Source: CAZCSK01 sp964501265
GTDB taxonomy: Bacteria; Actinomycetota; CADDZG01; JAHWKV01
Direction of reading: 5' to 3'
NCBI GenBank assembly: GCA_964501265.1
Contig: CAZCSK010000015.1
Coordinates: forward strand, 1-50,858
DNA: 50,858 nucleotides
Positions 32,610 to 40,518 of this stretch are shown here, piece after piece (the first letter of the stretch is position 1; every line of letters begins with the position of its first letter). The notes beneath the pieces were generated by a model that did no database searches, was not told where the DNA came from, and saw nothing but the letters and a program-made list of their open reading frames with translations. The position numbers and the translations under genes were made by a program.

Positions 32610-34661
32610 CTAGAGTTTGCGGCCGAACCAATCCAAAATGATTTCGAATCGCTCGACCCTCTGATTGGGTGAGCCCGATCTCGATAGTTCGTGACTTGAT
32701 CCGGGGAACCTCACAAACTCCACTTCGCGGCCGAGCAGTTTGAGAGCCATGTAAAGCTGCTCCGCTTGTTCGATGGGACACCGCAAGTCATTTTCCGAAT
32801 GCAGGATCATCACCGGCGTTTTGATGTCGCGCACGTAGGTGATCGGGGAAATGCGCAAGAACTCCTCCGGGTCGTCGAGATATAGGGGGCCAAGCTCCGA
32901 ACGGAAATAAGCTCCGATGTCAGACGTGTAGGCCATCGTGTACATGTTGTTCACGGCTCGCTCCGAGATCGCGGCCTTGAATCGGTTGGTATGTCCGATG
33001 ATCCACGAGGTCATGTAGCCGCCGTAAGAACCGCCCATCACGGCTACTCGCTTGGGATCTATGAATGGAAACTGTTTGATTGCCTGGTCGGTGACCGCCA
33101 TCAAGTCCTCAAAGTCGACGCCGCCCCAACCCGACCCTTTGTCGGCGGTCTTGGGACCCTTGATGGCTCGGCCCCACTGCTCCGAATATCCCGAAGAACC
33201 GCGAGGGTTGGAGTAGATGACTGCGTAACCTGCCCCTGCGTAGACCTGGAATTCGTCGAAGAACTTGTTTCCGTACTGCGTGAATGGGCCACCGTGGATG
33301 TTTAGCAACGCAGGATATTTCTTGTCGATCTTGAATCCCGGGGGCCGCATTATCCACGCCTCGACCTCTGTGCCGTCTTTGGATGTCGCAGTAAACCGAA
33401 CCGGACGTGCGAGTTCGAGGTCACGTGAGAGCCCAGTGGGCAAACCCATGACCCCCGCCTGCCCCACAAATGTAAGCGCCGCTCCGGGAGCGAGTTCCTT
33501 CGCTTGCTTTTCAGCCTTCTTCGTCGAGGGAGTAATGAGGCGGAGATAAGAGACAGTTGTCGGCGACGTGCCTGTGAAAGCGACCTTACCGGCGCGATGA
33601 TCCAGTCCTGAGATGGTCTGGTTGTCGCTGACGACCAGCTTGGGCTTGCCCTTTCCCGACGCCGCGACTTTGTAGAGGTGGACGTTGCCGGAATCTTCGG
33701 CCGTAAACCAAAGATCATCGCCGACCCAAAGGGGTTCCCTCACCGAGGTGTTTGTCTGGCGATCGAGTTTTTCAGTGAGGATTGTTGTCTCACCGCTTTT
33801 GATGTCGAGTACCGCGATGCGCGCGTTATAGGGCCCGTCTATGGGATTGGGCACCCATCTAAACGCGATATGCAGGCCGTCGGCACTGTAAGAAGGGGAG
33901 GAGTGGCCCGAGTCGGTCTTGGTTAGTTTCTTGGGCTTCCCACCGCCAGCAGGGACCGTGTAGAGGTCGGTGAAAAAGTCAAAATCCCAGGTTTTGTGGG
34001 CGCCGGACGAGAACGCAATCGTTTTGGAGTCGGGGGACCATGTCATCCCTCCCACTTCGGAGTCGCTCGACGTGAGCTTTCGCGCCTCCCCGCCGGCTTT
34101 GTCGACGACGAACAGTTGCTTTGTCCGCCCGGCAGTCCAACCGACGTTGTCGAGTCGGTAGACGAGACGCGTGATGCGTTTGGCAGCCTGATCTTTCGGC
34201 TTTTCGGCTTCGTAAAGGCCCTTGTCTTGATCTCGTGCGAGAAATGCGATGCGCGATCCGTCTGGAGACCATTCGAGCTCTTCGATCTCCTCGGGCATTT
34301 GGGTGATTTGGGTGGCCTCGCCGCCGTCCGCGGGGATCACGTACAACTCGCAACCCTTGTCGTTGCAGTGTCCGACGTAAGCAAGGGAAGCGCTGTCGGG
34401 CGACCAGCGCGGTCGCGACTCCTTATGTTCCCCCGAAGTAAACGGCCGCGCCGTTGGATTACCGCTTACGGTGATCCTGTCTTTGGTTCGCGCTACTTTC
34501 ATCTCGAAGTCGCACGGCGCGATCCAGATCCGACTTTTGTATTCGTTTTTTTCAGCGTCCATCGAAACGACCGTGAACGCGACGCGCTTGCCGTCGGGCG
34601 AAACGCGGGGGTCCGCAAGGGTGAACGTAGAGAGGACGTCTTGCGGTGTGAAGGCTCTCAT
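32610..34661 (-). CDS. S9-family acyl-aminoacyl/dipeptidyl peptidase
   Basis: A 683-residue serine peptidase beginning MRAFTPQDVLSTFTLADPRV at ATG 34661 (the TTG two codons upstream is less likely). The propeller has repeated SPDG blades (PRVSPDGKRVAFTVV; PRWSPDSASLAYVGH; LEWSPDGSRIAFLAR; MTWSPDSKTIAFSSG). The hydrolase domain has Ser545 in GGSYGGYMTSW, Asp625 in SENDLRCP and His657 in SSHELSRSG. The S/R-rich HGGPFTQYGNKFFDEFQ region is also typical. It probably degrades oligopeptides in the cytoplasm. It converges on the NlpC gene with only 1 base between stops. Confidence 0.9.
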   Translation of the reverse strand: MRAFTPQDVLSTFTLADPRVSPDGKRVAFTVVSMDAEKNEYKSRIWIAPCDFEMKVARTKDRITVSGNPTARPFTSGEHKESRPRWSPDSASLAYVGHCNDKGCELYVIPADGGEATQITQMPEEIEELEWSPDGSRIAFLARDQDKGLYEAEKPKDQAAKRITRLVYRLDNVGWTAGRTKQLFVVDKAGGEARKLTSSDSEVGGMTWSPDSKTIAFSSGAHKTWDFDFFTDLYTVPAGGGKPKKLTKTDSGHSSPSYSADGLHIAFRWVPNPIDGPYNARIAVLDIKSGETTILTEKLDRQTNTSVREPLWVGDDLWFTAEDSGNVHLYKVAASGKGKPKLVVSDNQTISGLDHRAGKVAFTGTSPTTVSYLRLITPSTKKAEKQAKELAPGAALTFVGQAGVMGLPTGLSRDLELARPVRFTATSKDGTEVEAWIMRPPGFKIDKKYPALLNIHGGPFTQYGNKFFDEFQVYAGAGYAVIYSNPRGSSGYSEQWGRAIKGPKTADKGSGWGGVDFEDLMAVTDQAIKQFPFIDPKRVAVMGGSYGGYMTSWIIGHTNRFKAAISERAVNNMYTMAYTSDIGAYFRSELGPLYLDDPEEFLRISPITYVRDIKTPVMILHSENDLRCPIEQAEQLYMALKLLGREVEFVRFPGSSHELSRSGSPNQRVERFEIILDWFGRKL

Positions 34662-34677
34662 CGCCAAACTCTAGCGG

Positions 34678-36093
34678 TTATGGGAGCCACCCCGGCAAAG
34701 ACTCCATGAACTTTGCATCGACGACCGAGCCGGTGGGAAACATCTTGCCCGGGTTCAACATCCCTTTCGGATCGAAAACCGCCTTGATTTCCTTCATGTA
34801 ACCGACGGTCTCAGCGCCGAGTTCTCGCTCGGCAAACTCACGTTTGGTCGCACCGAGGCCGTGTTCGGCGGAGACGGATCCTCCCAGGCGGATGGCCTCG
34901 TCAAAAATCCGTATGACGGCTTCGCTCACTCGCCGCAAAGACTCCAGTTCCTTGTCCTCGAAGATCAGGCTCGGATGAAGGTTGCCGTCACCGGCGTGCC
35001 CAAAGACGGCAATAGTGAGTCCGAAGTCCGTGGCTACGGTTTGAATGAACGCAGTCATCTCGGGGATCTTGTCGATGGGCACGCATATGTCTTCAGGCAA
35101 TCGATGGTTACGTCGCTCGATTAGTCGAAGGCCAATCGACCGGCGCGCCGCCCATAGTCCTGCTCGACCCTCTTCTTCGACTTCGGCTGTCTCGTTGCTC
35201 GCTCCGTGTTTACGGGTGATCTCCATAATGTTGGACAGTTCGGAGCGCACACCTTCAGAGTCACGTCCGTCTTGCTCAACGAGAAGCACTGCGCCGCACT
35301 CCTTCGGGAAATTCTCGGGCAACAGATCCTGCACGAAGCCCAGGCTCGAGCGGTCGATCAACTCACATGCAGCGGGAAGGTAGCCCGATTGCAGAATGTC
35401 GGTCACTGCCGCCGAAGCCTCAACGACCGAATCAAAACTTGCGAGCATTGCGCCGCGAGTTTTGGGGGCGGGAATCAGTCGAAGAACCGCCTCCGTGATT
35501 ATCCCGAGTGTCCCCTCGGACCCAATGAACAATTGCGCGAGGCGGTATCCCGCGGAGCGTTTGCGGGCCTTGCCGCCGAGTTTGATGACCCGTCCGTCGG
35601 CAAGCACGACTTCTAGTCCCATCACGTATTCGGAGGTCACGCCATACTTGAGGCAACTCGGCCCCCCGGCGTTGGTGGCGATGTTGCCTCCGATCGTGCA
35701 GATCGCAACACTGGCAGGGTCAGGTGGGTACAGGAGCCCATGAAGAGCGGCCGCCCCTTGTAGATCAGCCGTGATGACCCCAGCGCCGGCAACAGCAGTC
35801 AATGACGACGCATCGACTTCCAGTTTTGTCAGACGGTCGAGGCACAAGATGGCGCCGCCCTCGATAGCGACCGCCCCGCCCGACAGGCCGGTCCCCGCGC
35901 CGCGGCAAGTGATAGTCATTTCGTGAGCGCCCAGTACGCCGACGACCGCAGCAACCTGCTTGGTGTCGGCGGGCCTAACGACCACTTCGGGGGCAGCGGT
36001 TACAAAAGTGGAGTCGTGCGCGAACTCATCCGAGGAGTCTCCGTGCCGAACGTAATCGTCACCGACGACGCTGGCGAGTTCGGGGATAAGCAT
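34678..36093 (-). CDS. FAD-binding oxidase, glycolate/lactate oxidase GlcD type
   Basis: A 471-residue flavoprotein with PCMH-type FAD domain and FAD-oxidase C-terminal domain. EVVVRPADTKQVAAVV, ITCRGAGTGLSGGAVAIEGG, ASVAICTIGGNIATNAGGPS and LFIGSEGTLGIITEAVLRLI bind FAD. FGHAGDGNLHPSLIFEDKEL and SVSAEHGLGATKREF supply the active-site His residues. It likely oxidises D-2-hydroxy acids (glycolate or D-lactate). No GlcE/GlcF subunits adjoin, as is common for the single-chain form. The ATG is at 36093. Confidence 0.9.
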   Translation of the reverse strand: MLIPELASVVGDDYVRHGDSSDEFAHDSTFVTAAPEVVVRPADTKQVAAVVGVLGAHEMTITCRGAGTGLSGGAVAIEGGAILCLDRLTKLEVDASSLTAVAGAGVITADLQGAAALHGLLYPPDPASVAICTIGGNIATNAGGPSCLKYGVTSEYVMGLEVVLADGRVIKLGGKARKRSAGYRLAQLFIGSEGTLGIITEAVLRLIPAPKTRGAMLASFDSVVEASAAVTDILQSGYLPAACELIDRSSLGFVQDLLPENFPKECGAVLLVEQDGRDSEGVRSELSNIMEITRKHGASNETAEVEEEGRAGLWAARRSIGLRLIERRNHRLPEDICVPIDKIPEMTAFIQTVATDFGLTIAVFGHAGDGNLHPSLIFEDKELESLRRVSEAVIRIFDEAIRLGGSVSAEHGLGATKREFAERELGAETVGYMKEIKAVFDPKGMLNPGKMFPTGSVVDAKFMESLPGWLP

Positions 36094-36186
36094 TGGTCGA
36101 GACTACTACTGGCGCGCGGGTCTTTGCCCTCGCGCGCGATCGTGCTCGGACCTGCGCGACCTCGTCCTCCTGGCGTTGTCTCGCAT

Positions 36187-36320
36187 TGAGGTCGCGCCTC
36201 CCCGTTTCAGCGCGGTAGGGGTGCGCGACCCTCTTCCTCCGGGCCCACGGGGCGCGACCCCCGTCCTCCGGCCCACGGCGCGTCAGGGGGTTGATGCCTC
36301 CCCGCTTCAGCGGGTGAGTG
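36187..36320 (-). repeat. Dispersed hairpin repeats, family A, inverted copies
   Basis: Within the divergent gap 36094-36450, CCTCCCCGTTTCAG (36197-36210) and CCTCCCCGCTTCAG (36297-36310) are both the reverse complement of the family A core. They are accompanied by GAGGTCGCGC/GCGCGACCCTC complementarity and CTCCGGGCCCACGG-type words. This is a compound array of at least two copies. No gene is visible in the gap. Confidence 0.6.
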
Positions 36321-36450
36321 CGCGAGTTGCGACAGCGAGCGAGGTTTGCTTCTAAGTGGCTAGGATTTAGCCACTTTCGACCAAAGGTCTGCTTGAACCT
36401 ACGGCGTCTGATCTTTCTCACTGTGTCACGGGTCTAGAATTGGGCTTGCC

Positions 36451-37101
36451 GTGAACGAGCGTCGCTCGACCTTTGTGAAGATATGTGGGATCACACGGCT
36501 CGACGACGCCCGGACCGCGGTGCGAGCTGGTGCGAACGCAATCGGTTTCGTGTTTGCCCCAAGTTCACGACGCGTCTCACCGGTCCAGGCGCACGAGATC
36601 GGCGCTCACATCCATCCGTCGCTAAGAAAGATCGGAGTATTTGTGAACGCGCCGATCGAAGAGATTCTGCAGGTTGTCGATTTGGCAAATCTCGACGGAG
36701 TGCAGTTGCAGGGGGCAGAGTCTGCCGAGATTGTGGCGGGGCTCAAGCAAGCCAACCCCTATCTCTTTGTGACGAAAGTTGTCCGGGCTTTGGATGAAGC
36801 CAAAGTGCGTGAAGCCTCCGCTGGGGACGCCGACGCATTGATGGTTGATACGAGAGACCCCAGCGATCCCGAAGCCAGAGCCGGACCAATTCCCACATCG
36901 TGGCTCGAAGGCGCGCGTATTGCAAAACTGATTGTGGCTGGCGGGCTGACTCCAGCGAACGTGGGCGGTTTGCTACAAGAAGTGCGACCTTGGGGGGTCG
37001 ATATTTCCAGCGGTGTGGAGGCAGGGCCTGGCATAAAGGACCCCGACAAGATCAGAGCCTTCATGAGGGCCGTTCGCGCCCAGGACGCATCTGTTGCCTG
37101 A
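36451..37101 (+). CDS. trpF: Phosphoribosylanthranilate isomerase
   Basis: A 216-residue TIM barrel catalysing an Amadori rearrangement in tryptophan biosynthesis. Catalytic Cys12 is in FVKICGITR and Asp133 in MVDTRD. GANAIGFVFAPSSRRVSP, LDGVQLQGAE and KLIVAGGLTPANVGG, plus the phosphate site WGVDISSGVEAGPGIKD, are typical. The start is GTG at 36451. No other trp genes are adjacent, so it appears as an isolated trpF. Its stop lies within a family A repeat. Confidence 0.95.
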   Translation: MNERRSTFVKICGITRLDDARTAVRAGANAIGFVFAPSSRRVSPVQAHEIGAHIHPSLRKIGVFVNAPIEEILQVVDLANLDGVQLQGAESAEIVAGLKQANPYLFVTKVVRALDEAKVREASAGDADALMVDTRDPSDPEARAGPIPTSWLEGARIAKLIVAGGLTPANVGGLLQEVRPWGVDISSGVEAGPGIKDPDKIRAFMRAVRAQDASVA

Positions 37102-37155
37102 AACGTGGAGGAGCGACCCCCCACCGCGCCCCGGGCCCGGAGGATGGGGGTCGCG
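37098..37155 (+). repeat. Dispersed hairpin repeat, family A, copy 3
   Basis: CTGAAACGTGGAGG (37098-37111) is followed by GCGACCCCC, pairing perfectly with GGGGGTCGC (37146-37154) around a CCCGGGCCCGGAGG centre. It overlaps the last bases of trpF and may terminate its transcript. Confidence 0.6.
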
Positions 37156-37214
37156 TAGGCAACAACAATGTGAGCCTGGAGGTATCGGGGTGTCGCGCCC
37201 CCGGGGGCGGGCAG

Positions 37215-37679
37215 ATGAGCGCTGAGACGGAAAACACGAACCGCGCCAGGCGGCGCAAGCGAGCGATCCAGCGCTTGGGAGGAGCCACGATCAACAAGAT
37301 TTCAGTGGCGATTATCAAATCGGGGATTCCGGTTCCACCGCTTACAAAGCGCACGGCCATCGTTGTGGAACACAACGGCCGACGCTCGGGCAACAAGTAT
37401 TCGACGCCGATGGGTTACGTCAAAGCTTCGGATGACCGATTGCACGTTGTTGCCGAGCACGGAGATCGTTCCGACTGGGTGCGAAACGCTCTGGTGGGGC
37501 CGGTCGCGCTTTGGATCGACGGACGGCGCTTTGATGCAACCGCGCGGATGCGTCCCGATCTAGACCCGAATCGCGTTTGGAGGGCGATGAATGGAAGGGT
37601 AGTTGTGGCGTTCGCCAAGTTGCTCGCGCACGAGCCGCAGGTTGTCGAACTCCAGATGTCCGAACCGGTTACGCTGTGA
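37215..37679 (+). CDS. DUF385 / Ddn-like nitroreductase-type flavin/F420-binding protein
   Basis: A 154-residue split-barrel protein of the DUF385 (deazaflavin-dependent nitroreductase) family. An N-terminal basic helix (RARRRKRAIQRLGGATINKI) is followed by TAIVVEHNGRRSGNKYSTPM-GYV, VVAEHGDRSDWVRNAL and the closing VVELQMSEPVTL. Members bind F420H2 and reduce quinones or nitro compounds. The ATG at 37215 is chosen; the longer open frame to 36900 overlaps trpF. Its stop is 2 bases before the moaA start, so the two are co-transcribed. Confidence 0.8.
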   Translation: MSAETENTNRARRRKRAIQRLGGATINKISVAIIKSGIPVPPLTKRTAIVVEHNGRRSGNKYSTPMGYVKASDDRLHVVAEHGDRSDWVRNALVGPVALWIDGRRFDATARMRPDLDPNRVWRAMNGRVVVAFAKLLAHEPQVVELQMSEPVTL

Positions 37680-37681
37680 CG

Positions 37682-38674
37682 ATGCTGGCGACCCCTTTGA
37701 TCGACACCTTCGGACGAGTGGTCGACGACCTTCGAATCTCCGTGACTGATCGATGTAACTTTCGGTGTGTTTATTGCATGCCCGAAGAGGGTCTCGAGTG
37801 GCTGCATAAATCGAAACTTCTGTCCTTTGAAGAGATAACGCGGGTGGCCGCTGTCTTCGTCGAGTTGGGAGTAAGGACCATCCGTCTAACCGGCGGTGAG
37901 CCGACTCTGCGCCGGGAACTTCCAGCGCTGGTGGCGATGCTGGCCGATCTGCATCCAGAACTGGATCTCGCAATGACCACCAACGGCTTTCTGCTGGACG
38001 AACTTGCGCAGCCTCTGGCCGACGCTGGCCTGCGGCGCGTCAACGTGAGCGTGGATTCGTTGATGCGCCATCGCTTTCACGAAATCACCCGGCGCGATGC
38101 GCTTGATCGCGTCATGGCGGGTGTCCGCGCTGCCGAGGCTGCGGGGCTCGGGCCCATCAAACTAAATTGCGTTGTTGTGCGTGGTGCAAACGAGGACGAG
38201 GTGGTCGACTTTGCGCGTCTCGCGCGAGAGACCGGCTGGGAGGTCCGCTTCATAGAATTCATGCCCCTCGATGCCGATAGGACATGGGAGCGTTCGCAAG
38301 TCGTATCTCAAGAAGAAATCATCGCCGCCATCGGGGGCGTGTTTGATCTTGAGCCGGTGGTGCGCGGCCCCGAACCCGCCACTGTTTGGCGATTTGCCGA
38401 CGGAGCGCCGGGAAGCGTTGGGGTGATCCCGAGTGTTTCGGCCCCGTTTTGCGACAACTGCAACCGTGTCCGAATCACGGCCGACGGCCAGCTCAGAACA
38501 TGTTTGTTCTCGATTAGAGAGACCGACCTTCGGGCCCTTGTGCGTGGCGGCGCAACCGATGCTGAGATGGCAGAGGCCATACGTGGGTCGGTCTGGACGA
38601 AAGAAGCAGGGCACCGCATCAACGAACCCGATTTCGTACGCCCAAAGCGATCGATGTCGATGATCGGCGGCTAA
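37682..38674 (+). CDS. moaA: GTP 3',8-cyclase MoaA
   Basis: A 330-residue radical-SAM enzyme for the first step of molybdenum cofactor synthesis. The N-terminal cluster ligands are C25, C29 and C32 (DRCNFRCVYC), and LTGGEPTLRRELPALVAML binds SAM. The C-terminal cluster ligands are C257, C260 and C274 (FCDNCNRVRIT...LRTC). The protein ends in the MoaA Gly-Gly tail (SMIGG). The ATG at 37682 removes an unsupported N-terminal extension. It is coupled to the DUF385 gene. No other moa genes are in the window. Confidence 0.95.
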   Translation: MLATPLIDTFGRVVDDLRISVTDRCNFRCVYCMPEEGLEWLHKSKLLSFEEITRVAAVFVELGVRTIRLTGGEPTLRRELPALVAMLADLHPELDLAMTTNGFLLDELAQPLADAGLRRVNVSVDSLMRHRFHEITRRDALDRVMAGVRAAEAAGLGPIKLNCVVVRGANEDEVVDFARLARETGWEVRFIEFMPLDADRTWERSQVVSQEEIIAAIGGVFDLEPVVRGPEPATVWRFADGAPGSVGVIPSVSAPFCDNCNRVRITADGQLRTCLFSIRETDLRALVRGGATDAEMAEAIRGSVWTKEAGHRINEPDFVRPKRSMSMIGG

Positions 38675-38693
38675 GACCCCCCAACCCCAGGGG

Positions 38694-38735
38694 GCGCGTG
38701 TCTCAGATTCTTCCAGCCCGATTTGTCCGATTTCG
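38694..38735 (-). repeat. Dispersed repeat, family B, copy 2
   Basis: Read on the minus strand: CGGACAAATCGGGCTGG, seven variable bases, TGAGACACGCGC, as at 31560-31600. It lies between the convergent ends of moaA and the DUF427 gene, just behind the latter's stop. Confidence 0.65.
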
Positions 38736-38744
38736 CCTCTGGGG

Positions 38745-39242
38745 CTACCAGGCCTCGCTTCCCGGCTCTCCCTTGACCGGCCCCACGATATCGTCGGTAA
38801 CCCAACCGCCGTAGAACTTCCCCGGCTGAGGTCTCACGAGTTCATCGTCAAGATAGCAAGCCTCGACTCGGCCTGGGTAGAAGGCTACGAAGTTCTTGAT
38901 TGCCTCGAACTCGGGCTTGGGGTCCGGATAGGACCAAGCGGCCTTTTCGGAACGGCTTCCACCGGCAACCGCATCGAAATAGCGTGCCTCGCCTTTCCAC
39001 TCGCACCACGAGGTGAGGTCGCTGCCGACCAGATAAACCGTTGGAACGTCCTCGGGGGGGATGTAATAGGTGGGGGCCCCTGCGGTCTCCAGGACTCTCA
39101 TCGTCCGGTCAGACCTGGCAATTTCCACCCCGCCAAGCATCACTCGTACGGTGCGCGGACTTGCCTCCACACGTGGGGGCCGCGGGTAATCCCAAACCGA
39201 TTCCTGGCCGGGGCCTGGCTCGATTCGATGGGGGTCGTTCAC
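38745..39242 (-). CDS. DUF427 protein
   Basis: A 165-residue protein beginning at GTG 39242 (VNDPHRIEPGPGQESVWDYP). It contains the complete DUF427 core: TVRVMLGGVEIARSDRTMRV, LETAGAPTYYIPPEDV, SWCEWKGEARYFDAVAGGSR, AWSYPDPKPEFEAIKNFVAF-YPGRVEACYLDDELVRPQPG, and a final GGWVTDDIVGPVKG. The family is small, beta-rich, common in actinobacteria and of unknown function. The longer frame to 39554 overlaps the divergent GNAT gene and is rejected. A TATAAT box for the divergent gene lies just outside its start. Confidence 0.85.
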   Translation of the reverse strand: MNDPHRIEPGPGQESVWDYPRPPRVEASPRTVRVMLGGVEIARSDRTMRVLETAGAPTYYIPPEDVPTVYLVGSDLTSWCEWKGEARYFDAVAGGSRSEKAAWSYPDPKPEFEAIKNFVAFYPGRVEACYLDDELVRPQPGKFYGGWVTDDIVGPVKGEPGSEAW

Positions 39243-39251
39243 GTAGCCCAA

Positions 39252-39257
39252 TATAAT
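39252..39257 (+). promoter_or_regulatory. Perfect TATAAT -10 box
   Basis: TATAAT at 39252-39257 lies 30 nt before the tandem-GNAT start (39288). No good -35 hexamer is found at 16-18 nt, so it could be an extended or activator-dependent promoter. Confidence 0.45.
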
Positions 39258-39287
39258 GGCTGCTTCCCAACTACGGAGGAATCCTTC

Positions 39288-40337
39288 ATGACCTGGACGT
39301 TCACCGAATTTAAGCCCAAAGAGGCCACTCCTGAGGAGTGGGCCAAATTTCACGTCTATTGGAAGATCCGCCAGAAGGAGACGCGCCCCGACGACCCGAT
39401 CCCGCCGGACGAAGAAGTTGAAACACAGATGAAGATGGACAATCCGTTCACCGAAGTCTGGCGTTTTGTTATCTACGACGACGATCAGCAAATTAGCTCG
39501 TTTAGCGCGAACGTCGACAAGCCGGAGTCGCCAGGATACGAGAGCAGCAAGCACCTGTTCAACGCAAGCGCGAGTGTCCTCAAGGAGTTTCGCCGGCGCG
39601 GTATTGGCAGGTTGTGGTTGCCGAAAGTTCTTGAATTGATGGAAAAGACGAACACATCAGTGCTGACATCGGGCACCGAGCAGGAGGAAGGTCACGAGTT
39701 TCTGAAGTGGGTCGGTTTCGAAGGCAAGAGTGCGCAAGCCGAGAACCGTCTCAACTTCAAAGAAATCGACTGGGACATGATCAATCAGTGGATCGAAGAG
39801 GGTCCCAAGGCATCGCCGGAAACGAAACTGGAGTTCTGGGAGAACAGGATCCCGGAGTCGGAGTGGGAGGAATACTGCAAGGCGATTACGCCGGTCCTCA
39901 ACACGATGCCGTTTGACGATCTTGATCACGGTGAGATCATCATGACCCCTGAGATCCTGACAGAGATGTACAAGCACTTCGATGTCATGAAGGGCGATCA
40001 CCACACGCTAATCACACGCGAGCCGGACGGTTCGATCTCTGGGATGACCGACGTTGCTTGGGTCTCGTCTGCCCCTAACTTCGTTTACCAGCAGTTCACC
40101 GGTGTGCGCCCCGACGCTCGCGGCCGGGGGCTCGGCAAGTGGCTGAAGGCGTACATGGTGAACTTCTTGAAGACGAGGTACGAAGGGATCGACTGGATCT
40201 CCACCGGCAACGCCAATTCCAACGACCCGATGCTCGGCATCAACAAGAAAATGGGGTTCAAGGAGTTCAAGGCCAGCGTCGCATATCAGATTCCCAAGGA
40301 GAAGCTAGCCGCCCGGGTAGGGGAGCTCGGCCTCTAA
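39288..40337 (+). CDS. Tandem GNAT-domain acetyltransferase
   Basis: A 349-residue protein with two GNAT folds. Domain 1 (about 5-165) has SASVLKEFRRRGIGRLWLPK, the acetyl-CoA loop. Domain 2 (about 190-345) has the second loop TGVRPDARGRGLGKWLKAYM followed by STGNANSNDPMLGINKKMGF, a typical end of mycothiol-synthase-like and Eis-like double GNATs. The acceptor is unknown. The ATG at 39288 follows CGGAGGAATC, a strong ribosome site. It is monocistronic; the suf promoter region follows. Confidence 0.85.
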   Translation: MTWTFTEFKPKEATPEEWAKFHVYWKIRQKETRPDDPIPPDEEVETQMKMDNPFTEVWRFVIYDDDQQISSFSANVDKPESPGYESSKHLFNASASVLKEFRRRGIGRLWLPKVLELMEKTNTSVLTSGTEQEEGHEFLKWVGFEGKSAQAENRLNFKEIDWDMINQWIEEGPKASPETKLEFWENRIPESEWEEYCKAITPVLNTMPFDDLDHGEIIMTPEILTEMYKHFDVMKGDHHTLITREPDGSISGMTDVAWVSSAPNFVYQQFTGVRPDARGRGLGKWLKAYMVNFLKTRYEGIDWISTGNANSNDPMLGINKKMGFKEFKASVAYQIPKEKLAARVGELGL

Positions 40338-40449
40338 GCGGTTCCAGTACGCGGTTCCAGAACTTTGTGACTGTTTTCACAAGCGCGTAGCTTGCCGAAT
40401 CCGTTTACGGTAGGTGACCTGCGTAAATAGCCGAAAACTACCCTCTAGA

Positions 40450-40468
40450 TTAGGCTAGCCTAACCTGG
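40450..40468 (+). promoter_or_regulatory. DtxR/IdeR-type iron box upstream of the suf operon
   Basis: TTAGGCTAGCCTAACCTGG matches the DtxR/IdeR consensus TTAGGTTAGCCTAACCTAA at 16 of 19 positions and contains the perfect palindrome TTAGGCTAGCCTAA. It is 51 nt before the sufB ATG and overlaps a likely promoter (TAAACT at 40469-40474 as -10). Iron-loaded repressor would shut the operon off, as expected for Fe-S assembly induced by iron starvation. This is inferred from the motif alone. Confidence 0.7.
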
Positions 40469-40518
40469 TAAACTTTCCTCATAGGGTGCCACCGGGCGCC
40501 CAGTCAGGCTCATGTCCC

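Noticed and set aside
33996..34709. 237-codon plus-strand open frame
   Set aside because: Opposite the propeller of the S9 peptidase, whose repeated SPDG blades prove the minus frame.
36900..37214. N-terminal extension of the DUF385 protein
   Set aside because: Overlaps trpF and a repeat; the family fold begins just after the ATG at 37215.
38745..39554. 269-residue version of the DUF427 protein
   Set aside because: The extra 104 residues lie antisense to the tandem-GNAT gene and its promoter; the domain starts at the GTG at 39242.
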